DNA from: Candidatus Omnitrophota bacterium
GTDB taxonomy: Bacteria > Omnitrophota > Omnitrophia > Omnitrophales > Aquincolibacteriaceae
Reading direction: 5' to 3'
NCBI GenBank assembly: GCA_023246985.1
Contig: JAHFHJ010000017.1
Coordinates: 1-15,932, forward strand
DNA: 15,932 nt
Below the pieces are notes generated by a model. It did not search any database, had not been told where the DNA came from, and was given only the letters and a program-made list of their open reading frames with translations. Of this stretch, positions 7,094-14,220 are shown piece by piece (within the stretch, counting starts at the first letter, position 1; the number at the start of each line of letters is the position of its first letter). A program made the translations under genes and the position numbers.

Positions 7094-8511
7094 ATTTTGC
7101 AGCAATTTCTTTTGTTCTCCAGCTTGTATTTATCATCCGCATCGTAGATCTTGGTCGGATATTTTCCCGTATAACACGCCGCGCAAAAATCTTCGGGTTT
7201 TTGCGTCGTCGCGCCAAGCATTCCTTCAAGACTGAGATAACCCAGCGTATCGACATTCAGAAATTTTTTGATCTCCTCCATGCTGTTATTGGCCGCCAGC
7301 AGGTCCTTCTTGAATGGAAAATCGATCCCGTAAAAACAAGGAGAAATATGCGGCGGACCGCTGATCCTCATGTGCACTTCTCTGGCGCCCGCGCCTCTCA
7401 GGAGTTTCACGCGGCTCTTGGCCGTATTGCCGCGAACGATCGAATCGTCCACCACGATCACCCGCTTACCTTCCACGGTTTGACGGATCGGATTCAGCTT
7501 GATCTTGACTTTGAGCGAGCGCCCCACCTCGGAGGGGCTGATGAACGTGCGCCCGATATAATGGTTGCGGACGAACCCATGCGAAAGCGGGATCCCCGAT
7601 TCGCGGGAATAGCCCATGGCCGCAAAACTCCCGGAATCCGGCACGGGAATCACGATATCCGCTTCCACGGGATGTTCTTGGGCGAGCCGGCGCCCCAGCC
7701 TTTCGCGCACGAACGCCACGCTGTCATTGAAAATAGTCGAATCAGGACGGGCGAAATAAACATGTTCGAAAATACACTGCGCCTTGGCGATCTTTTCATC
7801 CTTAAAAGGAAAGTGGCTCCGGAGCCCTTTGCTGTCGATCACCACGACTTCGCCCGGCTCGATCTCGCGGATAAATTCCGCTTCGATCAGATCAAACGCG
7901 CAGGTCTCGGACGCAAGCACATAACTTTGTCCCAGCCTGCCGAGGCAAAGCGGACGGAACCCGTGCGGATCACGAACCCCGAACAAATGATCTTCGGTCA
8001 GAAGCACCAGGCTGAACGCGCCTTTCGCGCGCTTCGTCGCCCCGATCACGCCTTCTTCATGCGAACGGTAAGAGGGCTTCGCGATCATATGGACAAAAAC
8101 CTCGGAATCGGTCGTGCTTCCAAAAATGGAGCCATAGGCCTCCAGTTCCGCGCGCAGGATCTGAGCATTCACGAGGTTTCCGTTATGCGCGATCGCGATT
8201 TGACCCCGGGAATAGTCCACCTTGTACGGCTGGGCGTTCAGAAGCGTTGACGATCCGGTCGTGGAATAACGAACATGCCCGATGGCATTCTTCCCGGGAA
8301 GCTGGGCAAAGGAGGCTTCGTCAAAAGCGTCTCCGACCAACCCTATTTTTTTGACAATATAAAGGTCGGCACTGTCGCTCGTGCAGATCCCCGCCGCCTC
8401 TTCCCCGCGATGCTGAAGCGCGAAAAGGCCAAGCTGCGTCATACGCGCGGCATGAGGATGGTTGTAGATGCCGAAAATGCCGCAATGGTGCTTGATATTT
8501 TCGCCGCTCAT
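7090..8511 (-). CDS. purF: Glutamine phosphoribosylpyrophosphate amidotransferase, Fe-S type with propeptide
   Basis: PurF makes 5-phosphoribosylamine from PRPP and glutamine, the committed step. The 473-residue precursor carries a short propeptide ending at HH, so that C10 (CGIFGIY) becomes the N-terminal Ntn nucleophile. The glutaminase core shows LQHRGEEAAGI, GHVRYSTTG and HNGNLVN. The PRPP-binding motif VIVVDDSIVRGNTA is at about 351-364. Four cysteines at the positions known for the B. subtilis [4Fe-4S] cluster are present: C246 (CIFEHVYFARPDS), C392 (PCFYGID), C443 and C446 (CAAC). This places it in the oxygen-labile Fe-S class, unlike E. coli PurF. The ATG at 8511 overlaps the purL stop (ATGA), and the TGA overlaps the purM start (ATGA). 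Confidence 0.97.
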   Translation of the reverse strand: MSGENIKHHCGIFGIYNHPHAARMTQLGLFALQHRGEEAAGICTSDSADLYIVKKIGLVGDAFDEASFAQLPGKNAIGHVRYSTTGSSTLLNAQPYKVDYSRGQIAIAHNGNLVNAQILRAELEAYGSIFGSTTDSEVFVHMIAKPSYRSHEEGVIGATKRAKGAFSLVLLTEDHLFGVRDPHGFRPLCLGRLGQSYVLASETCAFDLIEAEFIREIEPGEVVVIDSKGLRSHFPFKDEKIAKAQCIFEHVYFARPDSTIFNDSVAFVRERLGRRLAQEHPVEADIVIPVPDSGSFAAMGYSRESGIPLSHGFVRNHYIGRTFISPSEVGRSLKVKIKLNPIRQTVEGKRVIVVDDSIVRGNTAKSRVKLLRGAGAREVHMRISGPPHISPCFYGIDFPFKKDLLAANNSMEEIKKFLNVDTLGYLSLEGMLGATTQKPEDFCAACYTGKYPTKIYDADDKYKLENKRNCCKI

Positions 8512-10766
8512 GATGGACGCTCCATGATGTTTGGAATCCTATTTTCAAAAAGATCCGTCATCTCAGCCACTTTCAAGGAGATCCGATCCTCAATGACAAG
8601 CGAATCCCCGCCCACTCGACCGACCTCATAAAGCGCAATCCCCTGTTTCTGCGCGAGATTCTTAACATCCTTTTGGTGCTCGGGTTTTACCGAAAGAACC
8701 GCGCGCGACTGGCTTTCACCGAAATAAAGCGCGTCATCCCGAAGTCCCGTGAGATTCTTACGGACGCTCGGAAGCCCTTTGACCTCGGCCCCAAGTCCCG
8801 ACCGGCTCTTCAAGCAGCATTCCGCAAGCGCCACCGCAAGCCCTCCTTCGGAAAGATCGTGACAAGACGCGAGTCTTTTCCCGTCCGCGGCGGCAAGGAT
8901 AAAATGTTGAAGAGCTTTTTCGCGCTTCAGATCAAGACGCGGCGGCAGGCCTTGCTTCAAACCATGCTCGATCATCAGATAATGGCTTCCGCCGATCTCG
9001 TTCAAAGTATCCCCTGCGAGAAAAATGATATCGCCCGCGTTCTGAAAGGCCGACGGGACCCGCTTTTCGATATTTTCCAAAAGGCCGACCATTCCGATCG
9101 TGGGCGTAGGATAGATCGCGCCTTGAGGACTCTCATTATAGAAACTGACATTCCCGCCCGTGACCGGAACCTCCAGCGCCTTGCAAGATTCAATGATGCC
9201 GGCCACCGCGTTATGAAATTGCCAGAAGATCTCCGGTTTCATGGGATTCCCAAAATTAAGGCAGTTCGTCAAACCGACCGGCCGGGCGCCCGAGCAGACC
9301 ACATTGCGCGCGGCTTCCGCGACGGCGATCTTTCCGCCCTCAAACGGATCGAGATAAACATAGAGGCCGTTGCAATCGGTCGAGACGGCGATCCCCTTTT
9401 GCGTTCCTTTGACGCGGATAAGCGCGGCATCGTGCCCGGGATAAAATACGGTATCCGTACGGACCATGTGGTCATACTGCCGCCAGACCCAGGCCTTGGA
9501 AGCGATCGAGGGATGTGAAAGCAGCCGCTTGAGTAGATCGCCAAAGTCCCGGGGCTCCCGAACCGCGGCAAGATCCAGTTTCTGCGCTTCCGCAAGGTAG
9601 GCGGGTTGTTCCTCTTCGCGCGTATAGACCGGCCCGTCATCCGCCAGGGCCTTGGCCGGAATTTCGGCGACCCTTTTCCCAGAATCCAGCACGCGGTACT
9701 TGTCGCCCTTGGTCACTTCCCCGATCTTCACGGCGTGAAGGTCCCATTTTTCAAAAATATCCTCGACCGCTCTTTCTTTCCCCTTCTTGATGATGACCAG
9801 CATGCGCTCCTGCGATTCTGAGAGGAGGACTTCATACGGAATCATACCGGTCTCGCGACGCGGCACTTTCGCGAGATCGATCTCGACCCCCGTGCCCGCC
9901 CGCGACGCGGTCTCGCAACCCGCGCAGGTCAAACCTGCGGCGCCCATATCCTGCATGCCCACGAGCGCGTCGGTCCCGAGAAGTTCCAAACACGCTTCCA
10001 TCAAGAGTTTTTCCATGAAGGGATCCCCCACCTGCACGGCCGGACGGTCTTCATGGCTTTGTTCCGAAAGTTCTTTGGACGCGAATGCCGCGCCGCCGAG
10101 CCCGTCGCGCCCGGTCGCCGCGCCGACATAATAAACGGGATTGCCGATACCGTGCGCCGCACCGCGCACAATTTCGTTTTTGGAGAGGATTCCGAGCGCC
10201 ATGACGTTCACGAGGGGATGACCCTCATAAGACCCGTCAAAATAAATATCGCCGCCGACCGTCGGGATTCCCATGCAATTACCGTAATGCGCGATACCGG
10301 CCACTACGCCGCGGAAAAGCCGCCGGCTGACCGGCTGCGCGAGATCTCCGAATCTAAGAGAATTCATCAAAAGGACCGGCCGCGCGCCCATGGTAAAAAT
10401 ATCGCGGAGGATCCCGCCCACGCCGGTCGCCGCGCCCTGGAAAGGTTCGATAGCGGAAGGATGATTATGGCTTTCAATCTTGAAACAGACCGCAAGACCG
10501 TCTCCGATATCCACGATCCCCGCGTTCTCCTGCCCCGGCTTCACGAGCAGATGCTCCTGACGCGGGAGCTCGGCGTTCATCTTGGAGAAAAGCCTGAGGA
10601 TGGGTTTGGAATTCTTATAGGAACAATGTTCGCTCCACATCACGCTGAACATCCCGAGCTCCGTGATGTTGGGGTCCCGGCCGAGAATGTCCCGAATGCG
10701 CTGATATTCCTCGGGCGTGATCCCATGAGCCGCGAGGGTCTCTGTCGTGATTTCCGATTCTATCAT
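8508..10766 (-). CDS. purL: Phosphoribosylformylglycinamidine synthase, PurL subunit (small type)
   Basis: This is the ATP-dependent synthetase subunit of FGAM synthase. It works with PurQ (glutaminase) and PurS, both encoded just upstream. The 752-residue product is the small PurL of Bacillus and archaea, not the about 1300-residue fused enzyme of E. coli. Early motifs are SVMWSEHCSYKNSKP (residues 41-55) and FKIESHNHPSAIEPFQGAAT, followed by GVGGILRDIFTMGARPV. The second half has NCLNFGNPMKPEIFWQF, VTGGNVSFYNES and SCHDLSEGGLAVALAECC. The ATG at 10766 was chosen; a GTG two codons earlier (10772) is equally possible, since neither has a strong ribosome site. The broken four-helix-bundle gene and its 7-bp repeat lie immediately upstream. 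The stop overlaps purF as ATGA. Confidence 0.96.
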   Translation of the reverse strand: MIESEITTETLAAHGITPEEYQRIRDILGRDPNITELGMFSVMWSEHCSYKNSKPILRLFSKMNAELPRQEHLLVKPGQENAGIVDIGDGLAVCFKIESHNHPSAIEPFQGAATGVGGILRDIFTMGARPVLLMNSLRFGDLAQPVSRRLFRGVVAGIAHYGNCMGIPTVGGDIYFDGSYEGHPLVNVMALGILSKNEIVRGAAHGIGNPVYYVGAATGRDGLGGAAFASKELSEQSHEDRPAVQVGDPFMEKLLMEACLELLGTDALVGMQDMGAAGLTCAGCETASRAGTGVEIDLAKVPRRETGMIPYEVLLSESQERMLVIIKKGKERAVEDIFEKWDLHAVKIGEVTKGDKYRVLDSGKRVAEIPAKALADDGPVYTREEEQPAYLAEAQKLDLAAVREPRDFGDLLKRLLSHPSIASKAWVWRQYDHMVRTDTVFYPGHDAALIRVKGTQKGIAVSTDCNGLYVYLDPFEGGKIAVAEAARNVVCSGARPVGLTNCLNFGNPMKPEIFWQFHNAVAGIIESCKALEVPVTGGNVSFYNESPQGAIYPTPTIGMVGLLENIEKRVPSAFQNAGDIIFLAGDTLNEIGGSHYLMIEHGLKQGLPPRLDLKREKALQHFILAAADGKRLASCHDLSEGGLAVALAECCLKSRSGLGAEVKGLPSVRKNLTGLRDDALYFGESQSRAVLSVKPEHQKDVKNLAQKQGIALYEVGRVGGDSLVIEDRISLKVAEMTDLFENRIPNIMERPS

Positions 10767-10779
10767 AGTCACATCGCTA

Positions 10780-10807
10780 AGAGCTCAGAGCTTGGGGCTG
10801 AGAGCTT
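10780..10807. repeat. Four-unit 7-bp tandem repeat between the four-helix-bundle pseudogene and purL
   Basis: On the plus strand four consecutive heptamers run from 10780. Units 1, 2 and 4 begin with AGAGCT and unit 3 is GGGGCTG. The array covers the stop codon and last codons of the four-helix-bundle reading frame and ends 14 bases before the purL ATG. The units have no obvious ribosome-binding role. Confidence 0.7.
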
Positions 10808-11162
10808 TCCTCCCTTTGAGTCGCGTTCGAAGCCCGGAAAGCATCCGCGCAATTGGCTCTCCGGCGCATTGCGCCTTTGAAAAATTCTCTTGGTTCAGAT
10901 ACTTCAAACGATGCGCGATGACAGCGCATGTCATTACTTCCATAAGCGAACCCTACGCCATCCCCAGAAAACGGGTAAAGTCTTCATCCGAATTCCTTCC
11001 ACGGCCTTTTGCGACATTCGAGGAAATTGAAACAGCCGCGCGCCGTATTTGATTTGTCAATCCGTATTTTCCATTTTCAGGAAATCCACCGCTCACCTTT
11101 GCAACGCTGACGGCAAAATCAACGCTTTTCCGCCCAACCGCATATTTTTCATGACGGAACAT
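10785..11162 (-). pseudogene. Four-helix-bundle (S23/IVP-like) protein gene interrupted by an in-frame TAG
   Basis: From the ATG at 11162 the frame reads FRHEKYAVGRKSVDFAVSVA, then FPENGKYGLTNQIRRAAVSI and SSNVAKGRGRNSDEDFTRFL, the hallmark of the four-helix-bundle family linked to 23S rRNA intervening sequences. It stops at TAG (10953-10955) after 69 residues. Past the TAG the same frame stays open for 55 codons, GSLMEVMTCAVIAHRLKYLN and so on, to a TGA at 10785. Read through, it is 125 residues, normal for the family. The amber codon falls where the family has a residue before the conserved GSL. TAG ends purS, nrdR and one DUF4160 gene here, so recoding is unlikely and decay by point mutation is favoured. 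GGAGG sits almost against the start. It lies 25 bases after the purQ stop. Function in the family is unknown. Confidence 0.88.
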
Positions 11163-11187
11163 GCCTCCACCCCTTCGCTCTCAACGC

Positions 11188-11877
11188 TTAGCTGAGCGCG
11201 TTTAAAATGCTTTCGAAGATTTTGAGCCCATCCGACGAGCCCAGAATGTCCTCACTCGACCGCTCCGGATGCGGCATCATGCCCAGAACATTCTTCTTCC
11301 TGTTTACGATTCCCGCGATGTGATCCCGCGACCCGTTCGGATTAAAAGCGTCTCCGACTTGCCCGTGCTCGGACGCATAGCGGAAAACGATCTGGGAATG
11401 ATCATTCAGGGACTTCAGCGTGTCGTCATCGCAATAATAATTCCCTTCGCCGTGCGCGATGGGAACGCAAAGCGTCTCGCCCGGCTCCATCTGGCCCGTG
11501 AAGATCGTCAGATTCTCTTCCGTACGGATCCAGACGGGCTTGCAGATGAATTCCAGCGTTTTGTTCCTGAGCATCGCCCCCGGCAAAAGCCCGGATTCCA
11601 GAAGGATCTGAAACCCGTTGCAGATTCCAAGTACCGCGCGGCCGCTCTGGGCGTGTCGGATCACAGATTCCATGATGGGTGAAAACCGCGCGATCGCGCC
11701 GGTGCGCAGATAGTCTCCGTAACTAAAACCGCCCGGAAGGACCACGAGATCCGCCTTGGGAACCTGCCGATCCTTGTGCCAAACATATTCCACCGGCACA
11801 TGGACGATATCGCGAAGCGCGTGGAAACAATCCGTATCACAATTGGAACCCGGAAAAACAACGACGACGGCTTTCAT
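11188..11877 (-). CDS. purQ: Phosphoribosylformylglycinamidine synthase, PurQ glutaminase subunit
   Basis: PurQ is a class I glutamine amidotransferase that passes ammonia to PurL. The 229-residue product begins with MKAVVVVFPGSNCD. It shows LPGGFSYGDYLRTGAI at 47-62, the nucleophile elbow GICNGFQIL with C86, AHGEGNYY near 141-148 and the rest of the triad in MMPHPERS (H203, E205). The length is standard for the stand-alone subunit. Its ATG overlaps the stop of the upstream DUF2442 gene (ATGA), and the ribosome site AAGGA lies in that gene's lysine-rich tail. Translation of PurQ may therefore be coupled to the accessory gene. In many genomes purS and purQ are adjacent; here about 1.15 kb separates them. 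Confidence 0.97.
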   Translation of the reverse strand: MKAVVVVFPGSNCDTDCFHALRDIVHVPVEYVWHKDRQVPKADLVVLPGGFSYGDYLRTGAIARFSPIMESVIRHAQSGRAVLGICNGFQILLESGLLPGAMLRNKTLEFICKPVWIRTEENLTIFTGQMEPGETLCVPIAHGEGNYYCDDDTLKSLNDHSQIVFRYASEHGQVGDAFNPNGSRDHIAGIVNRKKNVLGMMPHPERSSEDILGSSDGLKIFESILNALS

Positions 11878-12215
11878 TTTTTCCTTTTGTATCTTTTTGC
11901 CGGCTCTTTGACCGCTGCTGCGTCATGACCCTGTCGCGATGTAAACGCGTCCCGGAAATCCGGCTTCCGGGTCAGGAGATAATCCTGATATAGAACTTCG
12001 GGGGCAATATCCGCGCCGTTGGGCCATACGATCGTTCCAAGCTCCGCGTCAACTCGCAACCGTTTAAAGTTTTCAACACCCTTAAGCTTCTTAAAAACAC
12101 CCCGCCCCAGATATTTTTCAAGATCAAGCTCCGCTGTCCGGAGATTATCAAAAGTCACCCGGACCCTGTATCCCCTGATCCATACGGCGCCGATAATTTC
12201 GCAATAGTCATTCAT
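11874..12215 (-). CDS. DUF2442-family protein (second pair)
   Basis: This is a 113-residue product whose core VTFDNLRTAELDLEKYL, then GVFKKLKG, and VDAELGTIVWPNGADIAPEVLY matches the DUF2442 family, small proteins encoded next to DUF4160 genes. The function is unproven. The recurring two-gene arrangement has the look of a toxin–antitoxin-type module, but that is only an inference. It has an extra C-terminal tail after the domain (from about residue 82) ending in a very basic AKRYKRKK. The ATG at 12215 lies 2 bases after the stop of the DUF4160 gene. Its stop overlaps the purQ start as ATGA, so it sits seamlessly in the operon. It belongs to a different subtype from the DUF2442 gene at 12496-12825. 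Confidence 0.87.
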   Translation of the reverse strand: MNDYCEIIGAVWIRGYRVRVTFDNLRTAELDLEKYLGRGVFKKLKGVENFKRLRVDAELGTIVWPNGADIAPEVLYQDYLLTRKPDFRDAFTSRQGHDAAAVKEPAKRYKRKK

Positions 12216-12217
12216 CG

Positions 12218-12457
12218 CTACACCAGCGGTTTGATCGGTTTGAGCGCTTGATCTTTTTGCGCCCTTCGCCAGTTTTCGGACAATTCCTTCTCATGAATTT
12301 TAAGCCATTCACGCGTGAGGCGCAGCGCGTGCGGCGGCAATTCACCGGCCATCAACCGGTGCGTTTGAATGTGAAAAACCGCGGTCTGCCCCTCATATTT
12401 GGCATGGAAATGCGGGGGGTTATGATCCTTAAAAAACAGCGCGAGCGCCTGCTGCAA
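12218..12457 (-). CDS. DUF4160-family protein (second pair), 5' end possibly damaged
   Basis: The 79-residue product has FFKDHNPPHFHAKYEGQTAV near the N-terminus, ELPPHALRLTREW and LSENWRRA, then a proline-containing end ALKPIKPLV. This is the DHxPPHFHA subtype of DUF4160. Family members usually start MPxIxxFxGIxI, about six residues longer than here. The only in-frame start is a TTG at 12457, without a good ribosome site. In the same frame an ATG at 12499 overlaps the previous stop (ATGA) but meets a TGA at 12467-12469, and an ATG at 12470 is one base out of frame. The N-terminus may therefore be truncated, frameshifted or simply divergent. It ends in TAG, 2 bases before its DUF2442 partner. 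Function is unknown. Confidence 0.8.
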   Translation of the reverse strand: MQQALALFFKDHNPPHFHAKYEGQTAVFHIQTHRLMAGELPPHALRLTREWLKIHEKELSENWRRAQKDQALKPIKPLV

Positions 12458-12495
12458 GAAATGCCGTCATGAAAACCAGAAAAGACTTGGCGCAC

Positions 12496-12825
12496 TCATT
12501 TTTCCTTTCCATACTTTTTGCTCTTTTTTTCACAAACACAAGAAGCCGCGTTTCGTCGGCTGGTACCGCTACACATCAGAGGATATTTCTCCGGATGCTT
12601 GAGAGCGTCCAGCTCCAGATCGACGTCTAAATCCGGCCACCGGAGGTGGAAACCAAAAAGGAACTCGACGTTATAGATCTGTTTGATCGTAGCGTTGAGA
12701 AACCATGGATAAGACTTGTAAGATAAAAAGTATTCCCCGCCGCAGGCATAAAGCCAGACGCCATGGTTCGAAATACCCTGGATTCTAGCTTTCAAAATGC
12801 TTCTTCCACGCCGCAACAATTTCAT
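12496..12825 (-). CDS. DUF2442-family protein (first pair)
   Basis: The 109-residue product starts MKLLRRGRSI and has GISNHGVWLYACGGEYFLSY, PWFLNATIKQIYNVEF and HLRWPDLDVDLELDAL followed by KHPEKYPL. This is the WPDLDVDL subtype of DUF2442. A tail of about 26 residues follows the domain, ending in a basic KKSKKYGKEK, longer than I expect for this subtype. The ATG at 12825 has GAGGA 8 bases upstream. The gene overlaps the DUF4160 gene ahead of it by 41 bases. A TTG at 12840 would extend it by five residues without better support. The function is uncharacterised; close pairing with DUF4160 is a recurring arrangement. Confidence 0.87.
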   Translation of the reverse strand: MKLLRRGRSILKARIQGISNHGVWLYACGGEYFLSYKSYPWFLNATIKQIYNVEFLFGFHLRWPDLDVDLELDALKHPEKYPLMCSGTSRRNAASCVCEKKSKKYGKEK

Positions 12826-13024
12826 CGTGATGTTCCTCAATGACCCTTTGCAATTCTTTTACTTCTTTTGCAGAAAACCCGCAACTCCTGAAGGGCGCCA
12901 CCCGAGGCTCCATCCAGAATTTTGCTTCTCCGTCCGTACTGCGCACGTGAATATGCATTCGTTTTTCTTCTTTGGAGAAAAAGAAAAACCCGTAATTCTT
13001 ATAGCGAAATACCGCCGGAGTCAT
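12785..13024 (-). CDS. DUF4160-family protein (first pair)
   Basis: This is a 79-residue product with FRYKNYGFFFFSKEEKRMHI near residues 6-25, HVRSTDGEAKFWMEP and CGFSAKEVKELQRVIEEH, ending AAWKKHFES. It is the FFFFS..E..R.H.HV subtype of DUF4160, distinct from the DHNPPHFHA copy at 12218-12457. The ATG at 13024 is 6 bases after the purS stop, and no clear ribosome site is visible, so translation may be coupled to purS. It overlaps the next DUF2442 gene by 41 bases. The protein is small, soluble and without membrane segments or known catalytic motifs that I can name. A toxin or RNA-binding role would be a guess. Confidence 0.86.
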   Translation of the reverse strand: MTPAVFRYKNYGFFFFSKEEKRMHIHVRSTDGEAKFWMEPRVAPFRSCGFSAKEVKELQRVIEEHHDEIVAAWKKHFES

Positions 13025-13030
13025 CGAACA

Positions 13031-13285
13031 CTACACCACTTCCTGAATTTCGAAGGCATACTCCTCGATCACGGGATTATGAAGCAGCTTGTCGCACATC
13101 GCATGGATCGATTCTTCCGCCTTGGCGCGATCCGCCGCTTCAAGCGTCATCTCGAAATATTTTCCAATCCTCAAACTTACGGCTTCTTTGAATCCCATGG
13201 CCTCGAGCGCGTGAAGCGTCGTCTGCCCCTGCGGGTCGAGCACGGATTTCTTCGGATGGGTATGGATACGCGCTTTATATTTCAT
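13031..13285 (-). CDS. purS: Phosphoribosylformylglycinamidine synthase, PurS subunit
   Basis: PurS is the small dimeric bridging subunit of FGAM synthase that helps ammonia pass from PurQ to PurL. The 84-residue product begins MKYKARIHTHPKKSVLDPQG and has HALEAMGFKEAVSLRIGKYF and LLHNPVIEEYAFEI, the normal pattern and length. The ATG at 13285 overlaps the purC stop as ATGA, with AGGAG 5 bases upstream. The stop is TAG. Its partner purQ would normally be next but is displaced by two DUF4160/DUF2442 pairs. Confidence 0.95.
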   Translation of the reverse strand: MKYKARIHTHPKKSVLDPQGQTTLHALEAMGFKEAVSLRIGKYFEMTLEAADRAKAEESIHAMCDKLLHNPVIEEYAFEIQEVV

Positions 13286-14220
13286 AAGCTCTCCTGCTTG
13301 GGGGTCCGAATCTCTTTGCCGGATAACCGCTTGTAAATTTCACAATAAGCCGCGGTGGTTTTTTCAATAATATCGGGAGGAAGTTCCGGCGCCGGCGGGC
13401 GTTTGTCCCACGAAAGCGTTTCGAGATAATTCCGTACGATCTGCTTGTCAAAGCTCGGCTGGTCGTGACCCGCCTCGTACCGGTCGGCCGGCCAAAACCG
13501 AGAACTGTCCGGCGTAAGGATCTCATCGATCAGCATTAACTTTCCGCCATGCATGCCAAACTCAAATTTCGTATCGGCAATGAGGATCCCCTTCGACGCT
13601 GCGTACTCCCGGCCTTTTTTATAAAGAAGAATGGAAAGGTCCCTGGCTTGCAGGGCAATGTCCTTCCCCACGATCCGGATCGCCTCGCCGAAATCGATAT
13701 TGATATCGTGCCCGGTCTTGGCCTTGGTAGACGGCGTAAAAATCGGCTCCGGAAATTGCTGGCACTGCTTCATTCCCGGGGAAAGTTTGTGCCCGCAGAC
13801 CCTTCCGGTCGCGAGATAATCTTTCCACCCGGAGCCGGTAATATAACCGCGCACCACGCATTCGATCGCAAGCGGCTCCGCCCGTTTCACAAGGACGGAC
13901 CGTCCGGCTAATTCATGACGAAAATGGGAGATCATCTCCCTTGAAAATCCCATCGCGTCCATGTCCGCGGTGATCAAATGCTGTGGAAGAACGTCCTTAA
14001 AGTACTCGAGCCAAAAAAGCGTGATCTGGTTGAGCACCTTCCCTTTCATCGGAATCGCATTCGGAAGGACCACGTCAAAAGCGCTCAAGCGGTCCGTGGT
14101 CACGATCAGAAGCTTGTCGGTCCCCACGCCATAGATATCACGCACCTTTCCCACCGCGACCCGCGGGAGCGGCAGATGCGTTTCCAGGATCGCCTCGCCT
14201 TTGTCAAGATCACTGACCAT
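13282..14220 (-). CDS. purC: Phosphoribosylaminoimidazole-succinocarboxamide synthase (SAICAR synthetase)
   Basis: PurC condenses CAIR with aspartate using ATP. The 312-residue product is the longer form of the family, as in yeast Ade1, compared with about 237 residues in E. coli. Motifs are GKVRDIY (24-30), TDRLSAFDVVLP (42-53), ECVVRGYITGSGW (120-132), IADTKFEFG (214-222) and DEILTPDSSRFW (232-243). The ATG at 14220 follows GGGGGAG at 5-base spacing and overlaps the purB stop by 11 bases. The stop overlaps purS as ATGA. The sequence is complete and looks intact. Confidence 0.97.
   Translation of the reverse strand: MVSDLDKGEAILETHLPLPRVAVGKVRDIYGVGTDKLLIVTTDRLSAFDVVLPNAIPMKGKVLNQITLFWLEYFKDVLPQHLITADMDAMGFSREMISHFRHELAGRSVLVKRAEPLAIECVVRGYITGSGWKDYLATGRVCGHKLSPGMKQCQQFPEPIFTPSTKAKTGHDINIDFGEAIRIVGKDIALQARDLSILLYKKGREYAASKGILIADTKFEFGMHGGKLMLIDEILTPDSSRFWPADRYEAGHDQPSFDKQIVRNYLETLSWDKRPPAPELPPDIIEKTTAAYCEIYKRLSGKEIRTPKQESL

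Noticed and set aside
7003..8250. Plus-strand ORF of 415 codons
   Set aside because: It is a shadow of purF on the minus strand; purF has all catalytic and Fe-S residues.
10053..10880. Plus-strand ORF of 275 codons opposite purL
   Set aside because: It is antisense to conserved purL codons and crosses the broken four-helix-bundle frame; no family pattern.
10953..10955. TAG recoded as a sense codon
   Set aside because: TAG is the terminal stop of nrdR, purS and a DUF4160 gene here, and no pur gene has an internal TAG.
10785..11162. Diversity-generating retroelement accessory gene (Avd is also a four-helix bundle)
   Set aside because: No reverse transcriptase, template/variable repeats or target gene are present; the sequence fits the common S23-like family.
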